A DNA stretch of 64,000 nucleotides from Endoryza foliicola (GTDB lineage Bacteria > Bacteroidota > Bacteroidia > Chitinophagales > Chitinophagaceae), in NCBI GenBank assembly GCA_965226965.1, contig OZ245715.1:1364001-1428000 (forward strand), written 5' to 3'. The notes beneath the pieces are model-generated. The model did not search any database, was not told the DNA's origin, and saw only the letters and a program-made list of their open reading frames with translations. The position numbers and the translations under genes were made by a program. Positions 15,820-25,113 of the stretch are shown here, in pieces (the stretch's first letter is position 1; every line of letters begins with the position of its first letter).

Positions 15820-18264
15820 ATGAAACAGATAAAAACACCGGCTTTAGTGGGTTTTCTTTTCTTATTGGTATCTATTACGATGTATATCGTTGGAGGAACA
15901 GATCTTGCTAAATCCGATCAATCAGGTTTTGTAACTGTAAACTTCGGGTTGACCGGCATTTATTGGACTATTTACATGATTTCAGGGCGCGACTCCGACC
16001 AAAAATCATTGATCCAAAACATACTCATCGCCCTTTTCTTTTTCAGCGCGCATACTTTTAATAGAGAGCTTATTGTTTTCGATCATTGCACACCCTGGTT
16101 TATGGCGCTTCAGTTTTTAGGGGTGGCTGCGTTATTGCTTGACTTCTTCGCCGACCGATTTCCGAATTGGCTGAAATGGGTTCAATTTATAACATTGTCA
16201 TTGGCGCTTTTGTGTTGGTTGTATATGACGGTATATGTTACCCCATTTTATTTGATTGGATTGATTGGTGTTATCGCACTAGGGCTAGGGCTGCATATTT
16301 TCGTTCCAATCTTACTGTTCATTCGAACCTTATTCATATTAAAAAACAGATTCAATGAAAAGCAGTATCAGGTTGTGTTTTGGTCTATTTCAAGCACCGT
16401 AGTTTTGTTATGTGTTCTTTTTGTGATACAATGGAATTTACTGAGTCAAAGTATTGGCAGAACCGTTCGCGAGGCGAGGGCTTATGCTAAAGATGGAGTT
16501 CCGGCTTGGATATCTGTTGTGAAAGACTACCGAGATGAATGGTTATTTTCAGACTTCGTGAAAATGGATATTGAATACCAAGTATCAAAGAATAGTTTTT
16601 CACTTTGGGGTGAACCACGGTTCAACGACCAAATCGTGAAACTTCACAATCCCTTAATTATGATCGCTTCTCTTTTCTCAACTGATCCTCTTCTGGAGTC
16701 GGATAAAATTCATATTCTAAAGGCGATCTATGGATATGATGGTGTGCAAGAACTTCGGTTGTGGAGTGGTAAGGATCTCTATACTGAAGCTGTTACCACG
16801 TCAATTCAATTGTGGCCTAACAATGGCATTCAATATACAGAACATACTTTTCAAGTAACCAATGGTTCAGAAGAGCGTTGGCAAGGACAGAATGAAGCGA
16901 TCTATATTTTCCAATTACCCTCAGGCGGCACCGTTACTTCTTTGAGTCTTTGGGTCAACGGAAAAGAAGAAAAGGGTGTTCTTACTACCAAATCAAAAGC
17001 CGCCGAAGCATATAAAAATATTGTAGGGGTTCAACGTCGTGATCCATCTTGGGTTGAATGGCGAGAAGGGAATAAAGTGGCAGTAAGGGTGTTTCCTGTT
17101 AACAATAAAGAAAGCCGTGTTTTCAAAATTGGTATTACAGCTCCCATGAAAAAGGAGGGGAAGCGATGGAGCTATCTTCCATCTACTTGGGAAGGCCCGG
17201 TGAAGAAAAGTACTCGATATCAAACTCGCGTTTTGTTTGCACAAGATCCGGTAAACGTTCACATAGCACATGCTTCGATGGCAGCAAAGAATCAATATGA
17301 AATAGATGAGTTGCCTTCTTCCAATATCACTATTGAAATGGATGCTCCCGAAAAATTGCAAGCAGAATTTGCATACGATCAACACCGCTACGTTCTTAGT
17401 AACTATCTGCCCTCAAGAATGAGCTTCGATCCCCAGGATATCTATTTAGACATCAATGCCAGTTGGACCAACCAAGAGATCAGTGCCATGAAAACCTTAT
17501 TTGCAAATAAATCAATCTACGTGTATCAAAAAGAAATGGTGAAGTGGGAGCCTAAAAACGGAGACAAGGTCTTGAATCAATTGCGTCAACAAGCGATCAG
17601 TTGTTTCCCTTTTTTCTTAATTAAAGATCGAGAGCATTCATTGCTTGTTACAAAGCCCGCTCTTGCAAATATTGCGATCGAAGACCTAGAAGAATCCGAT
17701 TATGCAATTAAGTTGAAAGCAGATCGAAGCAATGGTCAGCCGGTACGATGTTTCTTGTTGAATGCTCAATCGTCCGGGTACTATAAAACACTGATTGATA
17801 GCCGCTATTTGATTCCTGAAATAGGGAATACAGATGATTTGAAAGAATTGATAGTTCAAAAGCAGTTTGCAGTATCCGAAGAGTCGGATCAGAAAATTGT
17901 GATCCCTGAACTGGGGGTTCAAATACAAGAAGACAGTTTGCCTGTTCAGCATGCGGCTACTGATCATATTTATAGACTGTTTCAATACAATCAAATACTT
18001 CGAAGTGCCGCAACCGATTCTACTGCTATTGTAAGGGCTGAAAAAGCAAATGTGGTAAGCCCGGTATCAAGCCTAATCGTTTTGGAGTCGGCGCAAGATT
18101 ATAAAGATCAGGGCATTGATACCGATCAAAAGGGACTCGGGAATGCAGGAATCCAATCAAAAGGGGCTGCCCCGGAACCCGAAGAGTGGTTGCTGATCAT
18201 TCTTTTCTGTGGAACCCTGGTTTACTGGTACTTCAGGAAAAAGAAACAGATTACAACTGCCTAA
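15820..18264 (+). CDS. XrtN-system VIT domain protein with PEP-CTERM-like sorting tail
   Basis: 814 aa from ATG at 15820 (an in-frame TTG 11 codons upstream is less likely). Residues about 5-230 hold seven or so transmembrane segments. A vault/inter-alpha-trypsin (VIT) domain follows at roughly 345-465: YIFQLPSGGTVTSLSLWVNG, then KSKAAEAYKNIV and FPVNNKESRVFKI. The extreme C-terminus is a tripartite sorting signal: PEPEEW at 785-790, a hydrophobic segment LLIILFCGTLVYWYF, then RKKKQ. That is the expected substrate tail for an exosortase, and the exosortase gene starts 9 bp downstream. No von Willebrand A domain with a MIDAS motif is apparent although VIT usually accompanies one. The molecular function is unknown. 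Confidence 0.88.
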   Translation: MKQIKTPALVGFLFLLVSITMYIVGGTDLAKSDQSGFVTVNFGLTGIYWTIYMISGRDSDQKSLIQNILIALFFFSAHTFNRELIVFDHCTPWFMALQFLGVAALLLDFFADRFPNWLKWVQFITLSLALLCWLYMTVYVTPFYLIGLIGVIALGLGLHIFVPILLFIRTLFILKNRFNEKQYQVVFWSISSTVVLLCVLFVIQWNLLSQSIGRTVREARAYAKDGVPAWISVVKDYRDEWLFSDFVKMDIEYQVSKNSFSLWGEPRFNDQIVKLHNPLIMIASLFSTDPLLESDKIHILKAIYGYDGVQELRLWSGKDLYTEAVTTSIQLWPNNGIQYTEHTFQVTNGSEERWQGQNEAIYIFQLPSGGTVTSLSLWVNGKEEKGVLTTKSKAAEAYKNIVGVQRRDPSWVEWREGNKVAVRVFPVNNKESRVFKIGITAPMKKEGKRWSYLPSTWEGPVKKSTRYQTRVLFAQDPVNVHIAHASMAAKNQYEIDELPSSNITIEMDAPEKLQAEFAYDQHRYVLSNYLPSRMSFDPQDIYLDINASWTNQEISAMKTLFANKSIYVYQKEMVKWEPKNGDKVLNQLRQQAISCFPFFLIKDREHSLLVTKPALANIAIEDLEESDYAIKLKADRSNGQPVRCFLLNAQSSGYYKTLIDSRYLIPEIGNTDDLKELIVQKQFAVSEESDQKIVIPELGVQIQEDSLPVQHAATDHIYRLFQYNQILRSAATDSTAIVRAEKANVVSPVSSLIVLESAQDYKDQGIDTDQKGLGNAGIQSKGAAPEPEEWLLIILFCGTLVYWYFRKKKQITTA

Positions 18265-18273
18265 TTCATCTCT

Positions 18274-19578
18274 ATGCAAACCATTTGGAAAAAAGGGTGG
18301 AGTTGGATACTACTTTTGTCTGCTATACCATCTGTGTATATCCTGCACATTTATTTGAGTTGGACGAGTGCTTCCACTATTCTTGGACTAATCTCTTGTT
18401 ATATTGTTGGAGCAAATTCCAAAGAAAAGGGATGGGTCCGCGAGTATGCGCTTCTAGCGATCGTTGCTCTTTTGCTGACGCTGTTTATACCTGTAAAGAC
18501 CTTGTATTTTTTCAGTTGGTCATTTACTGTGCTATTCTTTTGGGCAATGGTTACCGGACCGAAGTCACCTTTATTATTGCCGATTCTCTTTTTCATGTCG
18601 CCCTTTTTTCAATTCGTGGTACAAGTATTCAGTTTTCCCATTCGCTTGCAGCTTAGTAGCTGGGCGGGTTCTATACTGAAGCACTTAATAAAAGATTTGA
18701 AGGTAGAAGGAAATGTGATCTCAAATTCCGGCGCAGAGTTTTCGATTGATGAAGTGTGCATGGGACTCAATATGGTAGTTGTTAGTCTATTGTTAGGTGT
18801 TGTGATATGGAGTCTAGGTGCTCGTTTTCAAAGAAAATCGCCTCCACTTCATCACCTTCCATTCTGGCTTTATTTTTTGATACTGATGGTGTGTAATGTG
18901 GTGATGAATTTGTTTCGCATTGTTGCAATTGTATTATTTAAGTCGATGCCGGGCACCTGGTATCATGAAGCAATTGGCCTGATTAGTTTGCTTGTTTATG
19001 TGGTGCTTCCATTGATTTGGATGGCTCGTTTTAGAAAGCCAACAAATTCGGTAGCCAGTAAAAGTAGCCCTACACACCATGCACTTAACTATGCTCTACC
19101 GCTCTTTTTAATTTTAGTGGCAGTTAAAGTGATTCAACGTGATCAGCAGGCTTCTATTCCAAATCCCCTTTCGTCGAAGAGCTTTGAAGGGTACCAAGTG
19201 AATTCCGTTAACAACACCACTTTGGAATTAATGGATCAGTTGAGTTTGGTGTATGTAAAAGCCAATCCCAACTGGTATCAAGCAGATCACAATCCTCAAA
19301 TTTGTTGGAAAGCAAGTGGGTATGTACTTGGCGATATCAAGTATGTGTCCATCAATGGGAAAAAATGCTATCAGGGTGTACTGAAGAAGGGAGCTGAATT
19401 GATGTACACCGTATGGTGGTATTCAAATAAGAAAGACCGCACTTTGAGCCAATTCGAATGGCGGTGGAAGCAATTTACCGGAGCGCCGCCTTTTAACTTA
19501 ATCAATATAACGGTTAAAAGAGAAGCGGATTTGCAAGCTGCCTGCTTGAAATTTGAACAAGTAAAAGAACTTAATTAA
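18274..19578 (+). CDS. xrtN: Exosortase N (XrtN) with C-terminal EpsI-like domain
   Basis: 434 aa. Exosortases are polytopic inner-membrane cysteine transpeptidases that cut PEP-CTERM-type sorting tails. Eight or so transmembrane helices span residues 8-285. The catalytic triad is visible: C162 in FSIDEVCMGLN, R215 in MNLFRIVAIV, and H231 in TWYHEAIGL, each at a membrane boundary as in the family. Residues about 300-434 form an extracytoplasmic domain with HNPQICWKASGY, resembling EpsI/DUF3485, which is encoded separately or fused in other exosortase systems. It lies directly after its likely only substrate, the VIT protein. The XrtN subtype is assigned from this pairing. Confidence 0.9.
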   Translation: MQTIWKKGWSWILLLSAIPSVYILHIYLSWTSASTILGLISCYIVGANSKEKGWVREYALLAIVALLLTLFIPVKTLYFFSWSFTVLFFWAMVTGPKSPLLLPILFFMSPFFQFVVQVFSFPIRLQLSSWAGSILKHLIKDLKVEGNVISNSGAEFSIDEVCMGLNMVVVSLLLGVVIWSLGARFQRKSPPLHHLPFWLYFLILMVCNVVMNLFRIVAIVLFKSMPGTWYHEAIGLISLLVYVVLPLIWMARFRKPTNSVASKSSPTHHALNYALPLFLILVAVKVIQRDQQASIPNPLSSKSFEGYQVNSVNNTTLELMDQLSLVYVKANPNWYQADHNPQICWKASGYVLGDIKYVSINGKKCYQGVLKKGAELMYTVWWYSNKKDRTLSQFEWRWKQFTGAPPFNLINITVKREADLQAACLKFEQVKELN

Positions 19579-19588
19579 AACGTTGTAT

Positions 19589-19816
19589 ATGAAACTAAAC
19601 ATTCATGGTCCTTGGTTTAAAGAAACCGGCCTCGGGTTTCTGCCCGTTAATTTGGCAGGAATGGTAGTGGCAATTGCCGTCCTGATTTTCAATGGCATCT
19701 ATTTTATGGCGGTAGATAAAAACTCCCATAGTGCCAGTGATACCTTGATCAACTTTTTTGTGGGATTTACCTGCGCTGCTTTTTGGTATCAATGGATTGC
19801 CAAAAGAACTTCTTAA
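19589..19816 (+). CDS. Small two-helix membrane protein
   Basis: 75 aa from ATG at 19589 (two codons inside a TTG frame). It has two transmembrane segments (VNLAGMVVAIAVLIFNGIYFM and NFFVGFTCAAFWYQWI) separated by a short polar loop, and an N-terminal HGPWFKETGLGFLPVN segment. It lies 10 bp after xrtN and 8 bp before dgkA. No family recognised. The tight spacing argues for co-translation within the XrtN operon. Confidence 0.7.
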   Translation: MKLNIHGPWFKETGLGFLPVNLAGMVVAIAVLIFNGIYFMAVDKNSHSASDTLINFFVGFTCAAFWYQWIAKRTS

Positions 19817-19824
19817 TTTCGGAT

Positions 19825-20190
19825 ATGGTAAAATTCATCTTGGCAAGATTTCAAAGTTTCGGACCGGCTTTTAAAGGACTATTTGCCTTTGTAAAGAAAG
19901 AGGGGCAAGCTAAAATTCATCTCTTAGCTACAATCGTTGTTATAGCAGCGTCCTTTTATTTTCAAATAACAAAAGCAGAATGGATCGCTGTTGTATTTGC
20001 CATAGCGTTGGTATGGGCTACCGAAATGTTGAATACAGCCATTGAGAAACTGGTTGATTTTTGTTCAGATGAACGATTGCCAATTCTGAAGTTCATAAAA
20101 GATGTGGCAGCAGGTGCTGTGCTGATTGCAGCTTTTGCTGCTATTGCAGTAGCACTGATTATTTTTCTACCTTATTTATCGCAATTATGA
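19825..20190 (+). CDS. dgkA: DgkA-type membrane kinase (diacylglycerol/undecaprenol kinase)
   Basis: 121 aa from ATG at 19825 (MVKFILARFQSFGPAFKG); an upstream in-frame start at 19783 would overlap the previous gene. The family signature ATEMLNTAIEKLVDF is intact, carrying the catalytic glutamates and the NTAIE..VD pattern, and there are three transmembrane helices. Gram-negative members phosphorylate diacylglycerol; Gram-positive-like members phosphorylate undecaprenol, and sequence alone does not decide here. It overlaps the next gene by 4 bp (ATGA). Confidence 0.92.
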   Translation: MVKFILARFQSFGPAFKGLFAFVKKEGQAKIHLLATIVVIAASFYFQITKAEWIAVVFAIALVWATEMLNTAIEKLVDFCSDERLPILKFIKDVAAGAVLIAAFAAIAVALIIFLPYLSQL

Positions 20191-20861
20191 ATCTTCTAGT
20201 AAACTTCGTTAAAGACCTTTGGGCCACACCCGTTTTTCGAAATCTATTTTGGAATGTGGTGGTAGCCATTTTGTTTGTTGCTTTTCGGATTTGGTATACC
20301 ACTAGCAATGCCTATTCTATGTTGCTGTGGAATTTGTTTCTCGCTTTGATTCCATATGGGGTTTCGCAATGGCTGCAATTAAGGCCGGCATTAGCTTCCA
20401 ACAAAGCCTTATTTGTTTTCTTTTTTGCAGTTTGGTTGGCCTTTGTGCCCAATACTTTTTATCTGGCAACCGATATGTACCATCTAGGTGAAGTGTCGGG
20501 AATATCATTGTGGTACGATCTTATCATGTTGATCCTTTTCGCATGGATTGGAATTTATGTGGGATTCGTAAGCATGTTGCAAATGGAAAGCTTAACTATC
20601 TGTTACTGGGGGCAATTCTGGAAAAGAGCGTTCATGCCAATTATGATTGTACTGAATGCAATTGGTATCTATTTAGGCAGGGTTTTGCGATTCAATAGTT
20701 GGGATGTGATTCATGAGCCTATGCAGTTGGTAGTAGCTTTGCTAGACTTGTTCAATCATCCGCTTCAACACAAATCGGCTTGGGTATTGATCGCCGGGTT
20801 TTCTGTTTTTATTGGACTTGTATATAAAAGCATTCGGACCAGTTCGGTGTTCCAAAAATAA
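20187..20861 (+). CDS. DUF1361 multi-pass membrane protein
   Basis: 224 aa with about seven transmembrane helices. DUF1361 hallmarks are present: WLAFVPNTFYLATDMYHL in the middle, LWYDLIML, and YLGRVLRFNSWDV near residue 170. The function of the family is unknown. Its start overlaps the dgkA stop by 4 bp, so translation is probably coupled. It is the last gene of the operon that starts at 14804, since a strong terminator follows immediately. Confidence 0.88.
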   Translation: MNLLVNFVKDLWATPVFRNLFWNVVVAILFVAFRIWYTTSNAYSMLLWNLFLALIPYGVSQWLQLRPALASNKALFVFFFAVWLAFVPNTFYLATDMYHLGEVSGISLWYDLIMLILFAWIGIYVGFVSMLQMESLTICYWGQFWKRAFMPIMIVLNAIGIYLGRVLRFNSWDVIHEPMQLVVALLDLFNHPLQHKSAWVLIAGFSVFIGLVYKSIRTSSVFQK

Positions 20862-20890
20862 AAAAGGCGTCTCAACGAGACGCCTTTTTT
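20861..20890 (+). terminator. Terminator at the end of the XrtN operon
   Basis: Stem AAAAAGGCGTCTC pairs with GAGACGCCTTTTT around a 3-nt loop, starting at the last base of the stop codon. It is symmetric with A and T runs, so it can also serve the convergent gene ending at 20907. Confidence 0.92.
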
Positions 20891-20906
20891 ATTATAGTTT
20901 GTTTTT

Positions 20907-23900
20907 TTAGAAGTCAACTCCAATTGCGAAGTAAACCAATGGTTTGCCTCTGAAGAATCCGCTCATATCCCAACCTGCATCTAATTTCATGAAATATCCT
21001 AACAGCATACTTCTAGCACCAAAACCATATCCTCCAACAAAGGGTCCAATACCACCTGCTCTAATTCTGATCTCGGTAGAACCATCAGTGTTTGGATAAA
21101 TGATCTCAGGTCTTTTGATACTTCCATAAGAGCCATTCCAAGCGGAACCCATATCAATGAATTGCACCAATTGGAAGTTTCTCAAGAATGCATTATTGAT
21201 AGGCTTGTTAAACAAGGTTTGGAATACAGGGAATCTGAATTCTGAATTGAATACCACTGCATTGTTTCCGTTCGCTACGTTTTGATTGAAACCACGCATG
21301 TTTACGGCCAATGATTGATACGCATAGTAATCATTCGATGGCTGAGGATCTCTGCTATAGCGTGGGAACATCCAACCATCTACACCACCCAAGTAATACA
21401 AGATCTTTTGATCGCCCCAACTGAAATCAGCTGCTGCACGACCGGCCCAAATGAAGTTGCGGTAAATAGGGTAGTAGTATCTGAAATCGGTACCAAAGTT
21501 GAACGAAACGCGCCCTTTAGGAGGGTTCACACTGTTCTTTGGATCGTTCATTCTGCTCATGAAATCGGCGTACACTTTAAAGCGCATACCGTTCCAGATA
21601 TTCTGCGTTTTCAAAATGGCATTGTCGTGAACGTATTCCAATCGAGCCAATGCATAGGTTTGCTTGTTAAGATCTTTTGTTGTTAAAGCCGAAGTGTCAA
21701 AGTCACTAGCTCTAACTACAATCTTGTCATAGCGTATACCGGCAGAAATCTTCAAGCTTCTTACTTTATCGAAAGGATATTTGATGATACCTTGATACAA
21801 GTTAGAGAATTGCTTTCCTTCGTAAGGCTTGGTAGTATTGTTGATACCTGTTACTTGACCAATATTGGTTTGACGATAATAGACCAAAGAATAATCCATT
21901 CTCTTTTTCAAATAGTCGATTCTCGCAAACCATTCACCACCACCGTCAAAAAGCGATTGATTGATGGACACGAAATTAGTTCCTACGCCGCCGCTGCCTA
22001 CACTCACTCCGGCGCCATTTCCACTTAATAGCGGCAAACGTAAACCGCCGGTGAAACGAATGTCTTCAAACAAGTCGAACACAGAAGCTTTCAGCATACT
22101 GTTAAAGCTGCCACCGCTTTGCAATACTACCGGTAATGAACCAGTGTAAGGTTGAAGGCGGTTGATCAATACATCGTTGTTGAACAAGGCGGCACTAAAG
22201 TTATCGGCAGAGAATTTCAAATTGTAGTCAAAACGCTTTGCCTTCTTCACCAAAGGAATTTCCGCGGGTTCAGGGTTTTTCTTTGCGTCCGTTTTTTCTT
22301 TAGCCTCTTCTTCCTCGAATCCGGTATCGAAGAAACTACCCGATTTCTTAGTAGTATCCTGCCCTTCCGGCGCATCCCTAAACTCTATTTTTTCAGCCTC
22401 TTGTAATTGTTTTTCCGTTATTGTTTTCTTTCGATATTCAGTAGGACGCGGATTCACGTTCCTGCGCTTCAATGTAGCTTCGTCTACCTTCAATCGATAT
22501 AAGTATTTTGCAGTTCCTTGCTGACGCACTTCACTTACCATTCCATTGTCACCGGCAATTTTTGTTTCTTTTAAACTGCTTTGATAATTGGTTAAAGAGA
22601 ATACATAAGTAGAGTCGTTGGTCACCGAATAAGTAAACACTGTATCCGGAGCATCTTTACCCCAGGCTTTTAAAGTAGAATCTAATTCTTTGTCGGATGG
22701 ATTTCTTAAGCGTTCGTCACCTACCACATATACGCTGTCTAAGCCCGCTCTTTCAGTAGTAAAGAAGCCGGCAAAACGGTTTCCAATACCGCTTTCATCA
22801 GTTACAAACGTGAAGTGATTCACATTGTACTGCATGGGATAGCGTGCATTGCCGTATTTCAAATTGGTAAGCTGACTTACTTGGCGGAACTCGCTTTTAT
22901 TGTAGATATCAGTCAAGAATACATTATAACGATCGCCGGGTACCGTGGTATCTGCACTCTTTGCATAAGGTGAAGGGCGGTTAGAAACGAAGATGATTCC
23001 TTGCTTGTTTGGAAAAGCTACAAAGTTAGGATCAAGATCGGCAAATACGTCGTTGGTTACTTGTTCGAATGTGTTCTTATCAAGTTTGTAAATAAAAATA
23101 TCTGACTGGCCTTTGCGAACGGCACTCATCAACAGGGTGTTTTCGTTCAACATGTATTTCATGTCTTGAACCGTTTCGAATTCAGGCAGGTCAATTTTAA
23201 TGCGTTTAAAGCGAGCCACGGCATCGTATACAAACAATTTCACTTTTCCTTCTGCCCAATACACTACTGCTAGGCGAGTCCCTTTTCCATCCCATGCTAA
23301 TAATGGGTAGTTTGGATTCTTTTCACCATCCGGAGTGCGAATGCCTGTCTTCAACAATACTTTTCTGTCGATCATGTTTTCGTACAACACTACACATGAT
23401 TGGCCCTTGATGTATTCAACTACCGCATAGGTCTGGCTTCTAGGTGCAGGATTGGGCGTAAACTTCAAGAAGTCGTGATTGTCTTTCACTTCTTCCACCA
23501 GCGTCACATTCCCTTTCGGTATATCTCTTCTACCTTTCAAATCCAACTCATATTGTTCTTCGAAGTATTTCATGAAATTCTTCACGAAATCTTTAAACTT
23601 CATTTTGCAAATACGGCTAGAGGCACTGTTCAAGTTTCTGTAAACGCGAGCGAGGTATAAAAAGTAGGTAACGTTTTCTTTCTTGTGTTTTAGTTCGAAA
23701 TAATGCCAGAAAGCATGTCCTGCTAAATCCGGTTTTTTATAAGCGAACTGATAGAAGTTTTTAAACTCGCCACTTAGAATAGCTGATTTCAGTTGATCGT
23801 CAAGGTCGGCGCTCCAATTCTCAGCCACATATTGTACATAACCATCTACCAGCCATTTAGGAAGATCAAGTAGGGCTTGGTTGGTAGCGAATTCGCCTAA

Positions 23901-24383
23901 GTCGTCTCCAAAAAGAATGTTTTCAACCAATATGCGAGCAATGCCCTGACGAATTTGCTTGCGTAAATGAGCATGATCGCCGTCGAAATAAACGATCATT
24001 TTATTGTTTACCAATTTTGTAACGCCACCGGTGGTTTGCCAATCGATCGACAATCCAATATTGGATTGCTCCATTTCGTTGAAATTATTATAGATCACGA
24101 TGTTGGCGCGGCGTTGCAAACCGTATTCTACAAACTGCTCAATTCCGGGTAATTCTTCTTCAGCTACTTGCATTACAAAATCGGCTAATGGCTTTCCGTT
24201 TTCGTAGTAGTAAGTGTTGAAATTAGACGTTTGAAGGTATTGCCACTTGAATTTGCGGTATTGAACCCGGTTCTTTCCAAACTCCACAGTATTCACCTGA
24301 CCCACAGCAGTAGCTGACACAAACAAAAGCATCAAAATCCCAAAAAAATGTTGTGCGCTTAACTTAATCTTTTGAACTTGCAT
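20907..24383 (-). CDS. Large surface protein: peptidase-MA-like, TolB-like propeller and outer-membrane beta-barrel
   Basis: 1158 aa. Signal peptide (about 1-29), then a helical region resembling the peptidase MA superfamily (about 90-240; segment LPKWLVDGYVQYVAENW) but without an HExxH zinc motif at the expected place (GIARILVENILFG), so it is probably non-catalytic. A WD40/TolB-like propeller follows (about 290-600, repeats like YPLLAWDGKGTRLAVVYW), then a charged linker with many Lys/Glu, and a C-terminal barrel (about 740-1158) ending in aromatic beta strands (PLVYFAIGVDF). Chitinophagaceae homologues are often labelled TolB-like translocation protein. Function unknown. Monocistronic, convergent with the XrtN operon. 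Confidence 0.8.
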   Translation of the reverse strand: MQVQKIKLSAQHFFGILMLLFVSATAVGQVNTVEFGKNRVQYRKFKWQYLQTSNFNTYYYENGKPLADFVMQVAEEELPGIEQFVEYGLQRRANIVIYNNFNEMEQSNIGLSIDWQTTGGVTKLVNNKMIVYFDGDHAHLRKQIRQGIARILVENILFGDDLGEFATNQALLDLPKWLVDGYVQYVAENWSADLDDQLKSAILSGEFKNFYQFAYKKPDLAGHAFWHYFELKHKKENVTYFLYLARVYRNLNSASSRICKMKFKDFVKNFMKYFEEQYELDLKGRRDIPKGNVTLVEEVKDNHDFLKFTPNPAPRSQTYAVVEYIKGQSCVVLYENMIDRKVLLKTGIRTPDGEKNPNYPLLAWDGKGTRLAVVYWAEGKVKLFVYDAVARFKRIKIDLPEFETVQDMKYMLNENTLLMSAVRKGQSDIFIYKLDKNTFEQVTNDVFADLDPNFVAFPNKQGIIFVSNRPSPYAKSADTTVPGDRYNVFLTDIYNKSEFRQVSQLTNLKYGNARYPMQYNVNHFTFVTDESGIGNRFAGFFTTERAGLDSVYVVGDERLRNPSDKELDSTLKAWGKDAPDTVFTYSVTNDSTYVFSLTNYQSSLKETKIAGDNGMVSEVRQQGTAKYLYRLKVDEATLKRRNVNPRPTEYRKKTITEKQLQEAEKIEFRDAPEGQDTTKKSGSFFDTGFEEEEAKEKTDAKKNPEPAEIPLVKKAKRFDYNLKFSADNFSAALFNNDVLINRLQPYTGSLPVVLQSGGSFNSMLKASVFDLFEDIRFTGGLRLPLLSGNGAGVSVGSGGVGTNFVSINQSLFDGGGEWFARIDYLKKRMDYSLVYYRQTNIGQVTGINNTTKPYEGKQFSNLYQGIIKYPFDKVRSLKISAGIRYDKIVVRASDFDTSALTTKDLNKQTYALARLEYVHDNAILKTQNIWNGMRFKVYADFMSRMNDPKNSVNPPKGRVSFNFGTDFRYYYPIYRNFIWAGRAAADFSWGDQKILYYLGGVDGWMFPRYSRDPQPSNDYYAYQSLAVNMRGFNQNVANGNNAVVFNSEFRFPVFQTLFNKPINNAFLRNFQLVQFIDMGSAWNGSYGSIKRPEIIYPNTDGSTEIRIRAGGIGPFVGGYGFGARSMLLGYFMKLDAGWDMSGFFRGKPLVYFAIGVDF

Positions 24384-24462
24384 ATCCGGTCTTTAATAAT
24401 TTTAAAGGTACTACAAATTGGCCTTTCCGGTATATTTTTAACAGGATGAAACCATTGCAAAA

Positions 24463-25113
24463 ATGCTGAACATTCAACAGTTTACTTTCAGTCCCTTTCA
24501 GGAAAATACATACGTAATTTATGACGATAAAGGTTGGTGCGCGATCGTTGATCCGGGCTGTTATTTTGACTATGAAAAGGCCCAACTGAAAGCCTTTATA
24601 CAAGATAATCAGTTGACCCCTAAACTTTTGTTAAATACCCACTGCCATTTAGACCATGTATTTGGCAATAAGTTTACTTATGAAACCTGGGGTTTGATTC
24701 CACACTTACACGAATTAGAGCTGCCTGTGCTCCAAAGAGCAGGTGAGGCAGGAGTGAAATGGGGAGTCCCTTTTGATGCGTATTCAGGAGAAGTGGCCTT
24801 CGTGAAAGAAGGTGAGGAGGTGGTCTTGGGAGAAGAGCGCCTACAAGTACTGCTTATGCCCGGCCATTCGCCCGGTAGCGTGGGCTTCTACAAAGAAGAC
24901 CAAGAGTTTATTCTATCGGGCGATGTATTGTTTAGAAATAGCATTGGTCGAACCGATTTGCCGGGGGGCGATCATGATACGCTATTGAACAGCATTCGCA
25001 CCAAATTATGGCCCCTGCCGCCCAAAGTGCAAGTGTACTCCGGTCATGGCCCTATAACCACTATCGGCTACGAAAAGCAATACAATCCTTATGTAAATGA
25101 AGGGTTGTTTTAG
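24463..25113 (+). CDS. MBL-fold metallo-hydrolase (glyoxalase II-like)
   Basis: 216 aa. Metallo-beta-lactamase fold with metal ligands H60, H62, D64 and H65 in NTHCHLDH, H in MPGHSPGSVGFY, D in LSGDVLFRNSIGRTDLPGGD, and H in YSGHGPITTIG. This is the YcbL/GloB-related subgroup, whose members hydrolyse thioesters such as S-lactoylglutathione; glutathione use is uncertain in this phylum. ATG start. Its stop overlaps the stop of the convergent flippase gene by 4 bp. Confidence 0.9.
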   Translation: MLNIQQFTFSPFQENTYVIYDDKGWCAIVDPGCYFDYEKAQLKAFIQDNQLTPKLLLNTHCHLDHVFGNKFTYETWGLIPHLHELELPVLQRAGEAGVKWGVPFDAYSGEVAFVKEGEEVVLGEERLQVLLMPGHSPGSVGFYKEDQEFILSGDVLFRNSIGRTDLPGGDHDTLLNSIRTKLWPLPPKVQVYSGHGPITTIGYEKQYNPYVNEGLF

